A stretch of 9,675 nucleotides of DNA, taken from positions 1 through 9,675 of the forward strand of contig JAEWBD010000272.1 of the NCBI GenBank assembly GCA_023391315.1. The letters are read 5' to 3'. The notes beneath the pieces are model-generated. The model searched no databases. It saw only the letters and a list, made by a program, of their open reading frames with translations, and was not told the origin of the DNA. Position 1 is the stretch's first letter. Each line of letters opens with the position of its first letter. The DNA is from Bacteroidota bacterium (GTDB lineage: Bacteria > Bacteroidota > Bacteroidia > Chitinophagales > Chitinophagaceae). Both the position numbers and the translations under genes were made by a program. Positions 1 to 7,532 of this stretch are shown piece after piece.

Positions 1-2
1 GC

Positions 3-563
3 TGGAAGATTGATAATGGTATGATAACTGTTTTAAAATCTCATGGTGAACAGGGATAGAATGGCGGCGATATTGTTACATTAAATGAGTACAGCGCTTT
101 CGATTTTACCTTTCAGTTTAAGTTAACGCCCGGAGCTAACAGCGGCGTAAAATATTTTGTAACACTCGATGAAAAAAGCGATAGTTCTGCTATCGGGCTG
201 GAGTACCAGGTTTTAGATGATAAGCTTCATCCCGATGCCAAGCTCGGCCGGAATGGTAACAGAACATTGTCTTCTCTATACGATATGATACCTGCCAATA
301 AAAGTGGAAGATATTTTAATGAGCCCGGCAAGTGGAACTGGGGAAGAATAATTGTTTATCCAAATAACCATGTGGAGCATTGGCTGAATGGTATTAAAGT
401 ATTGGAATATGAGCGTGGTTCAAAAGCGTTTAAAGACCTTGTGGCAATAAGCAAGTATAAAATATGGGAAAACTTTGGAGAAGCTAAACAAGGCCATATT
501 CTTTTACAGGATCATGGCGATGAAGTGAGTTATCGCAGTATTAAGATAAGGGAATTACAGTAG
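3..563 (+). pseudogene. DUF1080 / 3-keto-disaccharide hydrolase family protein, 5'-truncated by the window edge and interrupted by an in-frame TAG
   Basis: The frame starting at base 3 encodes 18 residues (WKIDNGMITVLKSHGEQG), a TAG at 57-59, then 167 more residues to a TAG at 561-563. Both sides of the internal stop match the DUF1080 (PF06439) jelly-roll fold in one continuous frame: NGGDIVT, then KLTPGANSGVKYFV, GLEYQVLDD, HPDAKLGRNGNRTL, LYDMIPA, and the C-terminal GHILLQDHGDEVSYRSIKIRE. Family members are usually secreted proteins of roughly 230-260 residues that bind or hydrolyse sugars, some acting on 3-keto-glycosides; the signal peptide would lie left of the window. No frame-matched ATG lies between the stop and the core, so an internal restart giving a complete domain is unlikely. 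The gene is either a recent single-base pseudogene or intact and misread. It converges with the GAF gene and is not part of that cluster. Family identity is secure; the broken status is less so. Confidence 0.8.
57..59 (+). other. Premature in-frame TAG stop codon in the DUF1080 gene
   Basis: The codon lies between GEQG and NGGDIVT of the family alignment, at a position usually holding a residue such as K or Q. One base change (AAG or CAG to TAG) accounts for it, and there is no frame shift on either side. TAG is used as the terminal stop of this same gene (561-563) and of two others here (618-616 and 6671-6669 on the minus strand), so it is a normal stop in this genome. Confidence 0.8.
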
Positions 564-600
564 GTGCTATTTCTGCAACGCTGTATTAATACGAAATACC
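563..600 (+). terminator. Weak imperfect hairpin between convergent genes, possible terminator
   Basis: The 52-bp gap between the two convergent stop codons holds an imperfect inverted repeat: GG plus TATTTC (563-564 and 568-573) can pair with GAAATACC (593-600), leaving a 3-base bulge. The loop contains the perfect palindrome GTATTAATAC (583-592). A short T-rich stretch (TCTTTT) follows on the plus strand. The stem is short and AT-rich, so a role in ending the DUF1080 transcript is only a suggestion. Confidence 0.2.
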
Positions 601-615
601 GGTCTTTTAAAATTG

Positions 616-2955
616 CTATGCGCCAAGGTTTACTGCAGCGCGTATTGCCTTTAAACCTTTTACGCCCTGCAGTTGCTCCAACTCCAGTAATTCAATCGCT
701 GGTTTTAAAACATTTCTTTTCTGTAACTCCTTTATATATTCCATGTATTCCTTTTCATGCTGCGGCTGTGTATAAATGATAGCCAGCTTTCCAGGCTGCG
801 TAAGCCTTTCGCCGGTTTGTTTTACAAGCACTTTATCAATGCGCTTTTTTATAATATGATAACGAATATTATACCCGCCTTCCACATCAAACCTTTTTTC
901 ATCCATCCTGAACGTAATGGCTATTGAAGATGCATTTACATAAATAAGCTGCGTTGTTTGCAAAGGAACAGGCAAGGATTTCGCAGATGCATGTACCAGT
1001 TTTGCAACCGCTGCCATATTTTCAAGTTGCAGAAATCTTAGTTCATTCAGGAAGGTTTTTTGATAAGGTTTTTGAGGTGAAATGGATTGGCCGAGGTACA
1101 TATCATATTCAATACCATCCGTTCTTATCTTCTCAAAATAGATTGGATATTTTTTTTGCAACTCCTCCTGCATCCTGGAAAAATGATCTGAAATAATAAA
1201 GTTGATGCACTGCATTGAATTTTCAAGTATCCGCCTGTTTTTATAAGCTTTTCCGTGTTTTATATCTATATCCCTGTAATAGTTATTGATAAGGTTTTTA
1301 TTATGTATTTCATCCTCCTCTATTTTATTCAGCCAGGTGTTAAGCTTTTCCATAAAATTATCCATTAATGTTTCTTCATTGCCTGTAAAAGATGATTCCG
1401 GCAATTCCAAAAAACTATTGGCTTCATTCGTAAACATATTAACAGCACCTTCATCCTGTATATGCAATTGTTTTAAAAAACTTTTTACCATCTTAAAATA
1501 ATAACGCATGTCTTTATGCAGTGCATTGTTTCTTTCGATGGTTGAATTGCGAATGTCAATGGCACCATACAGCGGGTGCAAATGGTCGAAACGTATCTCC
1601 TCCATATTCCGCAACGAATCGGCATTGGCATTCTTGATATAATTCCAGGCGACCTCATTAAACTTCCATAACACCGATGATTGAATGGCTGTAAAATTCT
1701 GCCTGATAACATTGATGATATTAGCAGCAAAATCTGTATGTGTCTGGTGCATTAACTGGCCGAGAATCGGAATGGCAGCATCAATTCTCGAAACAAGATT
1801 ATCATCTATCATCTCTGCATGTTTTGAACCTATCTCTAATACACCGGCCACTTCATTATTGTAAAAAACAGGAATAATTATATAACCTGCATAACCCATT
1901 TGCCTGAAGGCTCTATACACACCATCGCCATGCTTATTTTCAAAATCGCACTCTTTCTTAATTAGTGTTTTCGGATGTTCGTAATATTTGTTTATCCATT
2001 CAACAAAAGTTGATTCAGGAATATTCAACTTTTTAGAAATATTGATTAAAATACTATGCGCATAATTGCCATAATATGAAACCAGCCGGTCATTTAATTT
2101 TAAAAAGGGCAATAAGCCAAATGTAATATGCGGCCTTCCACACAATTGCATTAGCAGTTCAATTATATTTCCATAGGTTGTGTTATAATTATCGGGATCA
2201 TGTTTAATAATGGCGCTGCGCATTTTATGCAAGGCATACCTTGCGGTAATATCTTTTGTAGTAATTATTGAAAAACCAGAGAAAGAAAACATAGAAAGCG
2301 GCAGTATCTTTTCAAGTTCTTTGAGAGAATCTATATCAGATAACTGCTGCTGTACCTGGCTGATATTAATTTCAGGTAATTCCCCGGTATATTCAATTTC
2401 AACAAAACGGTTATCAATGCTTAAATTAAAATACCTGGTAAGATGTGTTTCAGTGTCTGTTCTCGCATGCACCATTTCTTCCTGTACCAGCGGCTGAAAA
2501 TCATACAACCGTTCTAATATCAGTTCATATTTTTTCTTTAGCTGCCTGAATTGGATCAGCTCTTTCCGCTCTTCGGCAAATTCCATCTTAACATCAAAAG
2601 ATTTGTTATGAAGAAGATGGTTGAACGCTTCTGTTTCTAAAAAGAATATGGGATTAAAAGGAACGCCCAGCGCCAGTGCAAAGTCTTTTTCATTCGCCAG
2701 GTGTGGCAGCACAACGCCTTCCAATAAATTAAAAAGATTGGAATAGTGCTTTAAATCGTAAATGCTTACCTGCTCAAGCAGTTCGGGATAACGTTTAAAA
2801 TGCTTAAGTACAAACTTGAAAAATTTGGATTTGAGCGAATCGTCTTCCTTTGCTTTTTTATTAAGAAATTCAACAAATTTTTTAAAGGAAATACGCGTAT
2901 TATCATTATTCAAAAAATCATCTGAAGGAAAAATATGAACTACCTGGTGCTTCAT
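616..2955 (-). CDS. Large GAF-domain-containing protein, probable cytoplasmic sensor/signalling protein
   Basis: This 779-residue protein has no signal peptide or membrane segment and is rich in charged residues, so it is probably cytoplasmic. Residues about 210-405 look like a GAF small-molecule-binding domain; the best part is about 350-402, where YAGYIIIPVFYNNEVAGVLE forms the typical strand pair and a helix (ISRIDAAIPILGQLMH-like) follows. Next comes a conserved-looking block, PLYGAIDIRNSTIERNNAL (461-479), that I associate from memory with Bacteroidota GAF proteins. The N-terminal 200 and C-terminal 300 residues are mainly helical with no domain I can name; no histidine-kinase, GGDEF or HTH output module is visible. 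The ATG at 2955 is the first in frame after the 90-bp gap and has no clear Shine-Dalgarno. The TAG stop is followed three codons later by an in-frame TAA. It lies last in the ppk1 cluster but behind a terminator-like hairpin, so it may have its own promoter. Confidence 0.75.
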   Translation of the reverse strand: MKHQVVHIFPSDDFLNNDNTRISFKKFVEFLNKKAKEDDSLKSKFFKFVLKHFKRYPELLEQVSIYDLKHYSNLFNLLEGVVLPHLANEKDFALALGVPFNPIFFLETEAFNHLLHNKSFDVKMEFAEERKELIQFRQLKKKYELILERLYDFQPLVQEEMVHARTDTETHLTRYFNLSIDNRFVEIEYTGELPEINISQVQQQLSDIDSLKELEKILPLSMFSFSGFSIITTKDITARYALHKMRSAIIKHDPDNYNTTYGNIIELLMQLCGRPHITFGLLPFLKLNDRLVSYYGNYAHSILINISKKLNIPESTFVEWINKYYEHPKTLIKKECDFENKHGDGVYRAFRQMGYAGYIIIPVFYNNEVAGVLEIGSKHAEMIDDNLVSRIDAAIPILGQLMHQTHTDFAANIINVIRQNFTAIQSSVLWKFNEVAWNYIKNANADSLRNMEEIRFDHLHPLYGAIDIRNSTIERNNALHKDMRYYFKMVKSFLKQLHIQDEGAVNMFTNEANSFLELPESSFTGNEETLMDNFMEKLNTWLNKIEEDEIHNKNLINNYYRDIDIKHGKAYKNRRILENSMQCINFIISDHFSRMQEELQKKYPIYFEKIRTDGIEYDMYLGQSISPQKPYQKTFLNELRFLQLENMAAVAKLVHASAKSLPVPLQTTQLIYVNASSIAITFRMDEKRFDVEGGYNIRYHIIKKRIDKVLVKQTGERLTQPGKLAIIYTQPQHEKEYMEYIKELQKRNVLKPAIELLELEQLQGVKGLKAIRAAVNLGA

Positions 2956-3016
2956 GGTCTGCTATTCTAAATGAGTAGTATTCATAATAAATACTATGCA
3001 AATTTTGCTTTTTATT

Positions 3017-3035
3017 AAAAAAACGACAAGATGTC
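3017..3035 (-). terminator. Probable rho-independent terminator after the phosphatase-barrel gene
   Basis: On the minus strand, 10 bases after the TGA stop at 3048-3046, the sequence GACATCTTGTC (3035-3025) can form a stem of four pairs (GACA/TGTC) with a three-base loop. It is followed by G and an unbroken run of seven T (3023-3017). Position and T-run fit an intrinsic terminator, but the stem is short, so read-through into the GAF gene is likely. Confidence 0.4.
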
Positions 3036-3045
3036 TTATTCATGC

Positions 3046-6000
3046 TCAAAACCTGAAACCAAATGAAATGTATGGATACCAGCCTTCTTCAGAATAAGCC
3101 AATGTTGCACGCAGCAAAAACAATTGAGCCGGGGCAAAATATATTCCGCCGCCAAAACCGTTATGCCATTTAGCGCTGTTTTCATTATTAACCCATACCC
3201 GGCCAACATCAAAAAAGCCAAGCAAACCAAATTGCCCCGGCAAAACATAACTTGCAATATCTGCAACCTTAACGCGCATTTCAGTATTGTTATATAACAT
3301 TTGCTGCCCTGCAAACCGATATTGCCTGTAACCGGATAAATTATCTTTTCCATCCAGGAAAAGCAGCTGATAAAAAGCGGGTTTACCAAATGTAACACCG
3401 CCGCCAAGCCGGTTTGCCAGCACAACAGAACCGCTGTTGGTAATGCTTTTATAAACCGCCACCTGCGGAATTATTTGCGTGAATGCATTGGAATAATCAT
3501 TCAATCCCACATACGATTGCATGCGAACATTTATATATGCGCCAAAAGTGGGCAGCATTTTATTATCCCTTGAATCACTTATAAAATTTATAACTGCGCC
3601 GAGATGAAATTTATCATAGGCTATAACAGCACTGTCATAAGTATTTAACTGCGAAGTATGATCAATAAACCGGCCCTTGTTTTCGTCTATATCATAGCGA
3701 TAATATTGAAATGAGGGGCCAATTGTAATACTTGTTTTATCACCCCAGCGCAAGGCAGCGTTTGCTGTATATAAATCGAAACGAGCCCTGTAATATTTTT
3801 TATAATTCCCGGTCTTATCAAATTCGGTTTCATTGCCTGCGCCAAAAAAATTCTGTGTATTGTCGGGCGCTTTGGCCACACCATTTAATAACAGGTCAGC
3901 TTTACCAACCGCATTTTTCCATTCACCGCTATAAACAATCCTGAACGCCCTGGTTGAAAAAGAATGCCCCACACCAAATTGCTGCACGCTGGCCCAAGGT
4001 GTTTTTCTAAAACCTTTATGCGTGTATTTAAAACCGGCGCCAAGAATGATACCGTCATCAATATTATACCCGGCAACAAGCAGCGGCTGCCAACGATTAT
4101 ATAAATCAACAGGCACATAAGATGTATTGACAGAATCGTTTGAAAAATGCCTGCGCAATTTACCGGCATCACCGGAAATGTTTACGTTATTGGTGTAGTT
4201 ATAAACAATAGGCTTTTTATTTACCTGTTCCACATTATATGTTTTATTATCGCTCCTGCCAATCACTCGTATCAATATTTTTTTATTGGCAGTATTAAAA
4301 ACCACGCTGTCATTTCCATCATTCACATACAATCTTATTTCTTTGGTTATGGATGGATCAAATGCTTTATAATATAATTGCTGCTTCACATTTCTTTCTT
4401 TTGAAAGTTTATGAATGCTAACAAGCACATTATCGTTTAACGTATCTTTTATTTCAACCAGTTCATTCTTGTCTGATGTTTGTATATCCACAATTTTATT
4501 AAGGAAGGAATAATACTTATCAAATGATTTTGGCAACACTGCCCTCCTGTTTTGCAGGTTTTTTAATAAAGTGCTGTAACGGATATTGTAAGCGCTTGCA
4601 GGCAATCTTTTTAAAGCTGTATTTAACACACTGTCGTTTTCTGCAGCAACAAAATTGTTTACAATATTCATCCATCGTTCATGATTTAACTGGTTTAAAA
4701 AACGGCTGTTTAAATCCCTGCTTTCCCACATAAAATCATTAATGCTGCGCAATGTTTTATAATCCTGCATAAACCACAAAAACCAGGGCAGGGAAGAAAC
4801 GCCCGGCAGCAAACCTTCATTCACATAAAAAACCTGGTCGCGGTCTCTTGGCACAGCGAAATAAGTTTTACCACCATTGTTGTTTTTGTTATAAGCAAAG
4901 CGCCACTGATCATTATGACGGTCCCAGTCATTTATCAAAACATCTAATAACCTTGCCCGTAAAAAAAGTGCCGTGTCAAAATCATTATCGTTATCATCAA
5001 TAAGCTTGCGCATCATTTTTTCTGTTTTGTCAGACTCTCCTTCCGGTTCGCGTTCTTCCAGCAGGTTAACCGTATTGGCAAATGTGTTGGCATACATACC
5101 TAATTTTTTATCAGGTGCTACCCAGCCAATTTCAGGGTTGGTATGCGGCACATTGGCTGCATTGGCTAACGGCGGCACTATCAGCGCAGCATAAGGATGC
5201 TGGGCGCTCATTGCATCATTGATCCATTCGCCGGCAAAGGTTTGCCGCAAAGCCTGTGGCAGCAAGACTTCCGGGTATTTATTCACGCTGCGCAACACAT
5301 ATTCTTTACCATCTTTATCTTCCAGCCTTAATGAATACGACTGATGGCCGCCGCCACGTTGTGTGGGCGTTAGGCCGCCTTTTTCACCTGATATTTTTAT
5401 GACCGGCAACGTTGTTGGCGCTGCCCATTCCTTTCGATAATTATTACCAAATAACCAGCGGTGAAAACCACTGACAGCATCGTAGGAAGCATGTGCAGCC
5501 ACTGTAATACTATCTTGCGGAATATTATTGACAGCTGTTTCTTCCAGTTGTTTTACTGGTGTATAATTAAACGTATAACTGAAAACATTTTTAAAGCTGC
5601 TATCAGTTTCGGCAACATAATAATTAAACCTTACGCTATAATCCAATAACTGGTCGGCAACAACATAGCCCGGTGCAGTTTGCGCATACATGGAATATTT
5701 GCCTTTTTTTACAAACGCTTCTTTAGCGCCTGCTCCGCTTACTACCTGTATGTTATTGCCTTCTTTAATAAACTGCATGCCATGCTCATGGCCGGCAACA
5801 TGCACCAGGTTTGGAAATGTATCAAACACGTTATTCACGCGGCGGATCATATCCTTATACCAGGGATGAAGTACATCTTCAGGGCTTGCAAATAATGTAC
5901 GCAGCAATGGATATAGTGAACCAACAACCGGCATAGGTATATACAAACTTTTATTAGCAGCAGTTAATGGGAAAATATGGTCTTTCCAGCTATAATATCC

Positions 6001-6648
6001 GCCATGATGGCCATAACTTTTAAAGGGATGATGATCTGCAAGCAGGATAGTTTTATAACGATTCTTATAAAAAAGTTCGTCAAGCTTTGCGATCACTTCA
6101 TCATTGGTATTGCAATCGCAATCTGCTTCTGCATTTGTTTTATCGTGTTTGAATAACCACCATTCGCTGTCAAAGGCAATGATAACAAGATGATCATTGA
6201 TGCTGATTTCATAAGGGCCGGAACAGCCATCCGGCGGCACAACTTTTAATAAACTATCATTCTGCTGATCTATAAAACGCCATTGCGCTTTCATTTTGAC
6301 AAGGCCATTCTTTCCCATCCTGTCCCAATCATGATTTCCGGGCAAAAAATAAACAGCAGCTTCATTGCTGCGCATAGGAAGATATTGCGCCCGCAAAATA
6401 TTTTTGGTTTGTTGCTCCTCTTTACTGCCTTGCAAGCCCATGCCCGTGGGATAAACATTATCGCCAACATACACAACCGTTGTTTTATGTGGCAGTACTT
6501 TTTGTGCAGCGCTGCCGATAACATTGTTCTGCTGGTTGTCAACTTCACCTGCATCACCAATAAAGATCATTCTGTGCATGACACTATCCTGTGAACAGGC
6601 TGTTGCAACTGTTGCGATGAAAAAAAATGATAGTAAAAATTTCATCAT
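3046..6648 (-). CDS. Outer-membrane phosphatase: PAP-like metallophosphoesterase, kinase-fold-like middle domain and Omp85-type C-terminal barrel
   Basis: Numbering is from ATG 6648 (1200 residues). The signal peptide MMKFLLSFFFIATVATAC gives a likely lipidated Cys18. Residues about 25-300 carry all five purple-acid-phosphatase-type metal motifs: GDAG (31-34), GDNVY (62-66), GNHD (104-107), LADH (203-206) and GHEH (286-289), so phosphomonoester or related hydrolysis with a two-metal centre is expected. Residues about 413-615 resemble an atypical kinase fold: Gly-rich RGGGHQSYSLRL (431-442), YVLRSVNK, DWDRHNDQW (574-582) and PRDRDQVF (600-607). Residues about 843-1200 are amphipathic strands of an Omp85/surface-antigen barrel, with NFFGAGNET, LSGYRQYRFAG (1104-1114) and a terminal Phe. 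A GTG at 6669, overlapping the upstream TAG by one base, would add seven residues; ATG 6648 gives the more typical signal peptide. From memory this architecture recurs in Bacteroidota, but substrate and role are unknown to me. The middle-domain reading is inference. Confidence 0.85.
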   Translation of the reverse strand: MMKFLLSFFFIATVATACSQDSVMHRMIFIGDAGEVDNQQNNVIGSAAQKVLPHKTTVVYVGDNVYPTGMGLQGSKEEQQTKNILRAQYLPMRSNEAAVYFLPGNHDWDRMGKNGLVKMKAQWRFIDQQNDSLLKVVPPDGCSGPYEISINDHLVIIAFDSEWWLFKHDKTNAEADCDCNTNDEVIAKLDELFYKNRYKTILLADHHPFKSYGHHGGYYSWKDHIFPLTAANKSLYIPMPVVGSLYPLLRTLFASPEDVLHPWYKDMIRRVNNVFDTFPNLVHVAGHEHGMQFIKEGNNIQVVSGAGAKEAFVKKGKYSMYAQTAPGYVVADQLLDYSVRFNYYVAETDSSFKNVFSYTFNYTPVKQLEETAVNNIPQDSITVAAHASYDAVSGFHRWLFGNNYRKEWAAPTTLPVIKISGEKGGLTPTQRGGGHQSYSLRLEDKDGKEYVLRSVNKYPEVLLPQALRQTFAGEWINDAMSAQHPYAALIVPPLANAANVPHTNPEIGWVAPDKKLGMYANTFANTVNLLEEREPEGESDKTEKMMRKLIDDNDNDFDTALFLRARLLDVLINDWDRHNDQWRFAYNKNNNGGKTYFAVPRDRDQVFYVNEGLLPGVSSLPWFLWFMQDYKTLRSINDFMWESRDLNSRFLNQLNHERWMNIVNNFVAAENDSVLNTALKRLPASAYNIRYSTLLKNLQNRRAVLPKSFDKYYSFLNKIVDIQTSDKNELVEIKDTLNDNVLVSIHKLSKERNVKQQLYYKAFDPSITKEIRLYVNDGNDSVVFNTANKKILIRVIGRSDNKTYNVEQVNKKPIVYNYTNNVNISGDAGKLRRHFSNDSVNTSYVPVDLYNRWQPLLVAGYNIDDGIILGAGFKYTHKGFRKTPWASVQQFGVGHSFSTRAFRIVYSGEWKNAVGKADLLLNGVAKAPDNTQNFFGAGNETEFDKTGNYKKYYRARFDLYTANAALRWGDKTSITIGPSFQYYRYDIDENKGRFIDHTSQLNTYDSAVIAYDKFHLGAVINFISDSRDNKMLPTFGAYINVRMQSYVGLNDYSNAFTQIIPQVAVYKSITNSGSVVLANRLGGGVTFGKPAFYQLLFLDGKDNLSGYRQYRFAGQQMLYNNTEMRVKVADIASYVLPGQFGLLGFFDVGRVWVNNENSAKWHNGFGGGIYFAPAQLFLLRATLAYSEEGWYPYISFGFRF

Positions 6649-6668
6649 AGCTTGCCTGTTTTTTACCA

Positions 6669-7532
6669 CTACTTACGGTAGGGTATTTTTAAGATAGTTG
6701 CTGATCGACTGCTCGCTTTTTCATTTGATATATACAGGTCATTCGCTGCATCCAGCGCTATGCCTTCCGGTTGGTTATAAAGCGATGCCCCGAGCTTATA
6801 TGTTTCTTTCACAGTAAAATCAGCCGATGTGCGAACGATAAGTTTATTAACCGAAGAAAGAATAAACCATTCGTTACCATCCTGTGTTTTTGTTAATGCC
6901 GACGGTTGGAAATTCAGTTTCTTAAGCCCGGCTTTTTCAGCAATGGACTTCACATTGATGGTTGCATTACTTTCTAATTTTACATTGCCAGTAGCATCCA
7001 TTGACAGTATATAAACAGTTGTTGCCTTGTCTTGTTTTCCTTCACAACTTTTACAAAGCACATACAACTTTGAAGCACGGTTATCGGCATATAAACCTTC
7101 ATATTCACCACCGGGTAAAATGTGCCTAAATTCTTTTGCGTTAACAGTTTCTTCTGCATTCATATCGTTAAAAGGAAATATGTATAAAGCTCCATCGCTT
7201 CGCAGCATAACAATATAATTATTGAGCAACTGTATATCTTCATAATCACCTTTACCGGCAAACTTTGTTTTGTGCACGCTGCCATTATTCAAATTATATG
7301 CAAATACTTTTCCCTCTTCATCCTGCTCGGCATAAATAATATTTGATTCTTCCGGATGAAATGCTATGCCCGAAATCTCATCCAGTTCTTTCGGCATAGT
7401 AAAAACCTTTTGAGGTTTATTTATTTCATAATGGCCTGCAAATAAGATTTGTTCATTATTTGTTTGCACCTGCTGCCCGCAGGCCAGTAATACGCTTAAT
7501 GAAAACAATACGTAGTTGCACAATCCTTTCAT
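6669..7532 (-). CDS. SdiA-regulated family (YjiK-like) beta-propeller lipoprotein
   Basis: This 287-residue protein begins with a lipoprotein signal peptide; the lipobox LLAC places the modified cysteine at residue 18. The remainder is the beta-propeller of the SdiA-regulated family (PF06977), with its repeating blocks in order: DEISGIAFHP (51-60), QDEEG (70-74), GDYEDI (95-100), LRSDGALY (110-117), EYEGLYAD (143-150), FQPSA (208-212), ILSS (224-227), QPEGIALD (254-261) and LYISNEK (266-272). A CKSC pair (160-163) could form a disulfide. The family has no proven enzymatic role that I know of; the fold is also related to phytase-like esterase propellers, which is notable beside phosphate genes but not evidence of activity. 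The start codon is fixed by a 4-bp ATGA overlap with the ppk1 stop, implying coupled translation; the phosphatase-barrel gene follows immediately. No surface-export acidic motif is visible after Cys18, so a periplasmic-facing position is more likely. Confidence 0.85.
   Translation of the reverse strand: MKGLCNYVLFSLSVLLACGQQVQTNNEQILFAGHYEINKPQKVFTMPKELDEISGIAFHPEESNIIYAEQDEEGKVFAYNLNNGSVHKTKFAGKGDYEDIQLLNNYIVMLRSDGALYIFPFNDMNAEETVNAKEFRHILPGGEYEGLYADNRASKLYVLCKSCEGKQDKATTVYILSMDATGNVKLESNATINVKSIAEKAGLKKLNFQPSALTKTQDGNEWFILSSVNKLIVRTSADFTVKETYKLGASLYNQPEGIALDAANDLYISNEKASSRSATILKIPYRK
7529..7532 (-). other. ATGA stop/start overlap coupling ppk1 to the propeller lipoprotein gene
   Basis: The TGA that ends ppk1 (7531-7529) overlaps the ATG of the next gene (7532-7530). 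Overlaps of this type usually mean that ribosomes re-initiate after finishing the upstream gene, so the two proteins are probably made from one mRNA in linked amounts. Confidence 0.65.

Noticed and set aside
57..563. Reassigned TAG codon (alternative genetic code or programmed read-through)
   Set aside because: TAG is the natural terminal codon of the DUF1080 gene, the GAF gene and the propeller gene here; reading through the DUF1080 terminal TAG would add a long antisense-like extension. A point mutation or error is simpler.
564..779. Open frame directly after the DUF1080 stop, overlapping the GAF gene 3' end
   Set aside because: It is the read-through frame antisense to the GAF coding sequence, with no family resemblance.
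2998..3008. Perfect small inverted repeat GCAAATTTTGC in the gap before the GAF gene, possible operator
   Set aside because: The arms are only five bases, AT-rich and unrepeated elsewhere in the gap; not enough to claim a binding site.
2999..3029. Promoter-like pair on the minus strand before the GAF gene: TTG, 20-base gap, AAAATTTG, resembling the Bacteroidota TTTG / TAnnTTTG pattern
   Set aside because: The first base of the -7 box does not match, the region overlaps the terminator-like hairpin, and AT-rich gaps produce such matches by chance.
3036..6594. Several open frames of 60-130 codons on both strands inside the phosphatase-barrel gene
   Set aside because: They have no recognisable motifs and unnatural composition, and they lie wholly inside a gene with strong protein-family support, so they are frame shadows.
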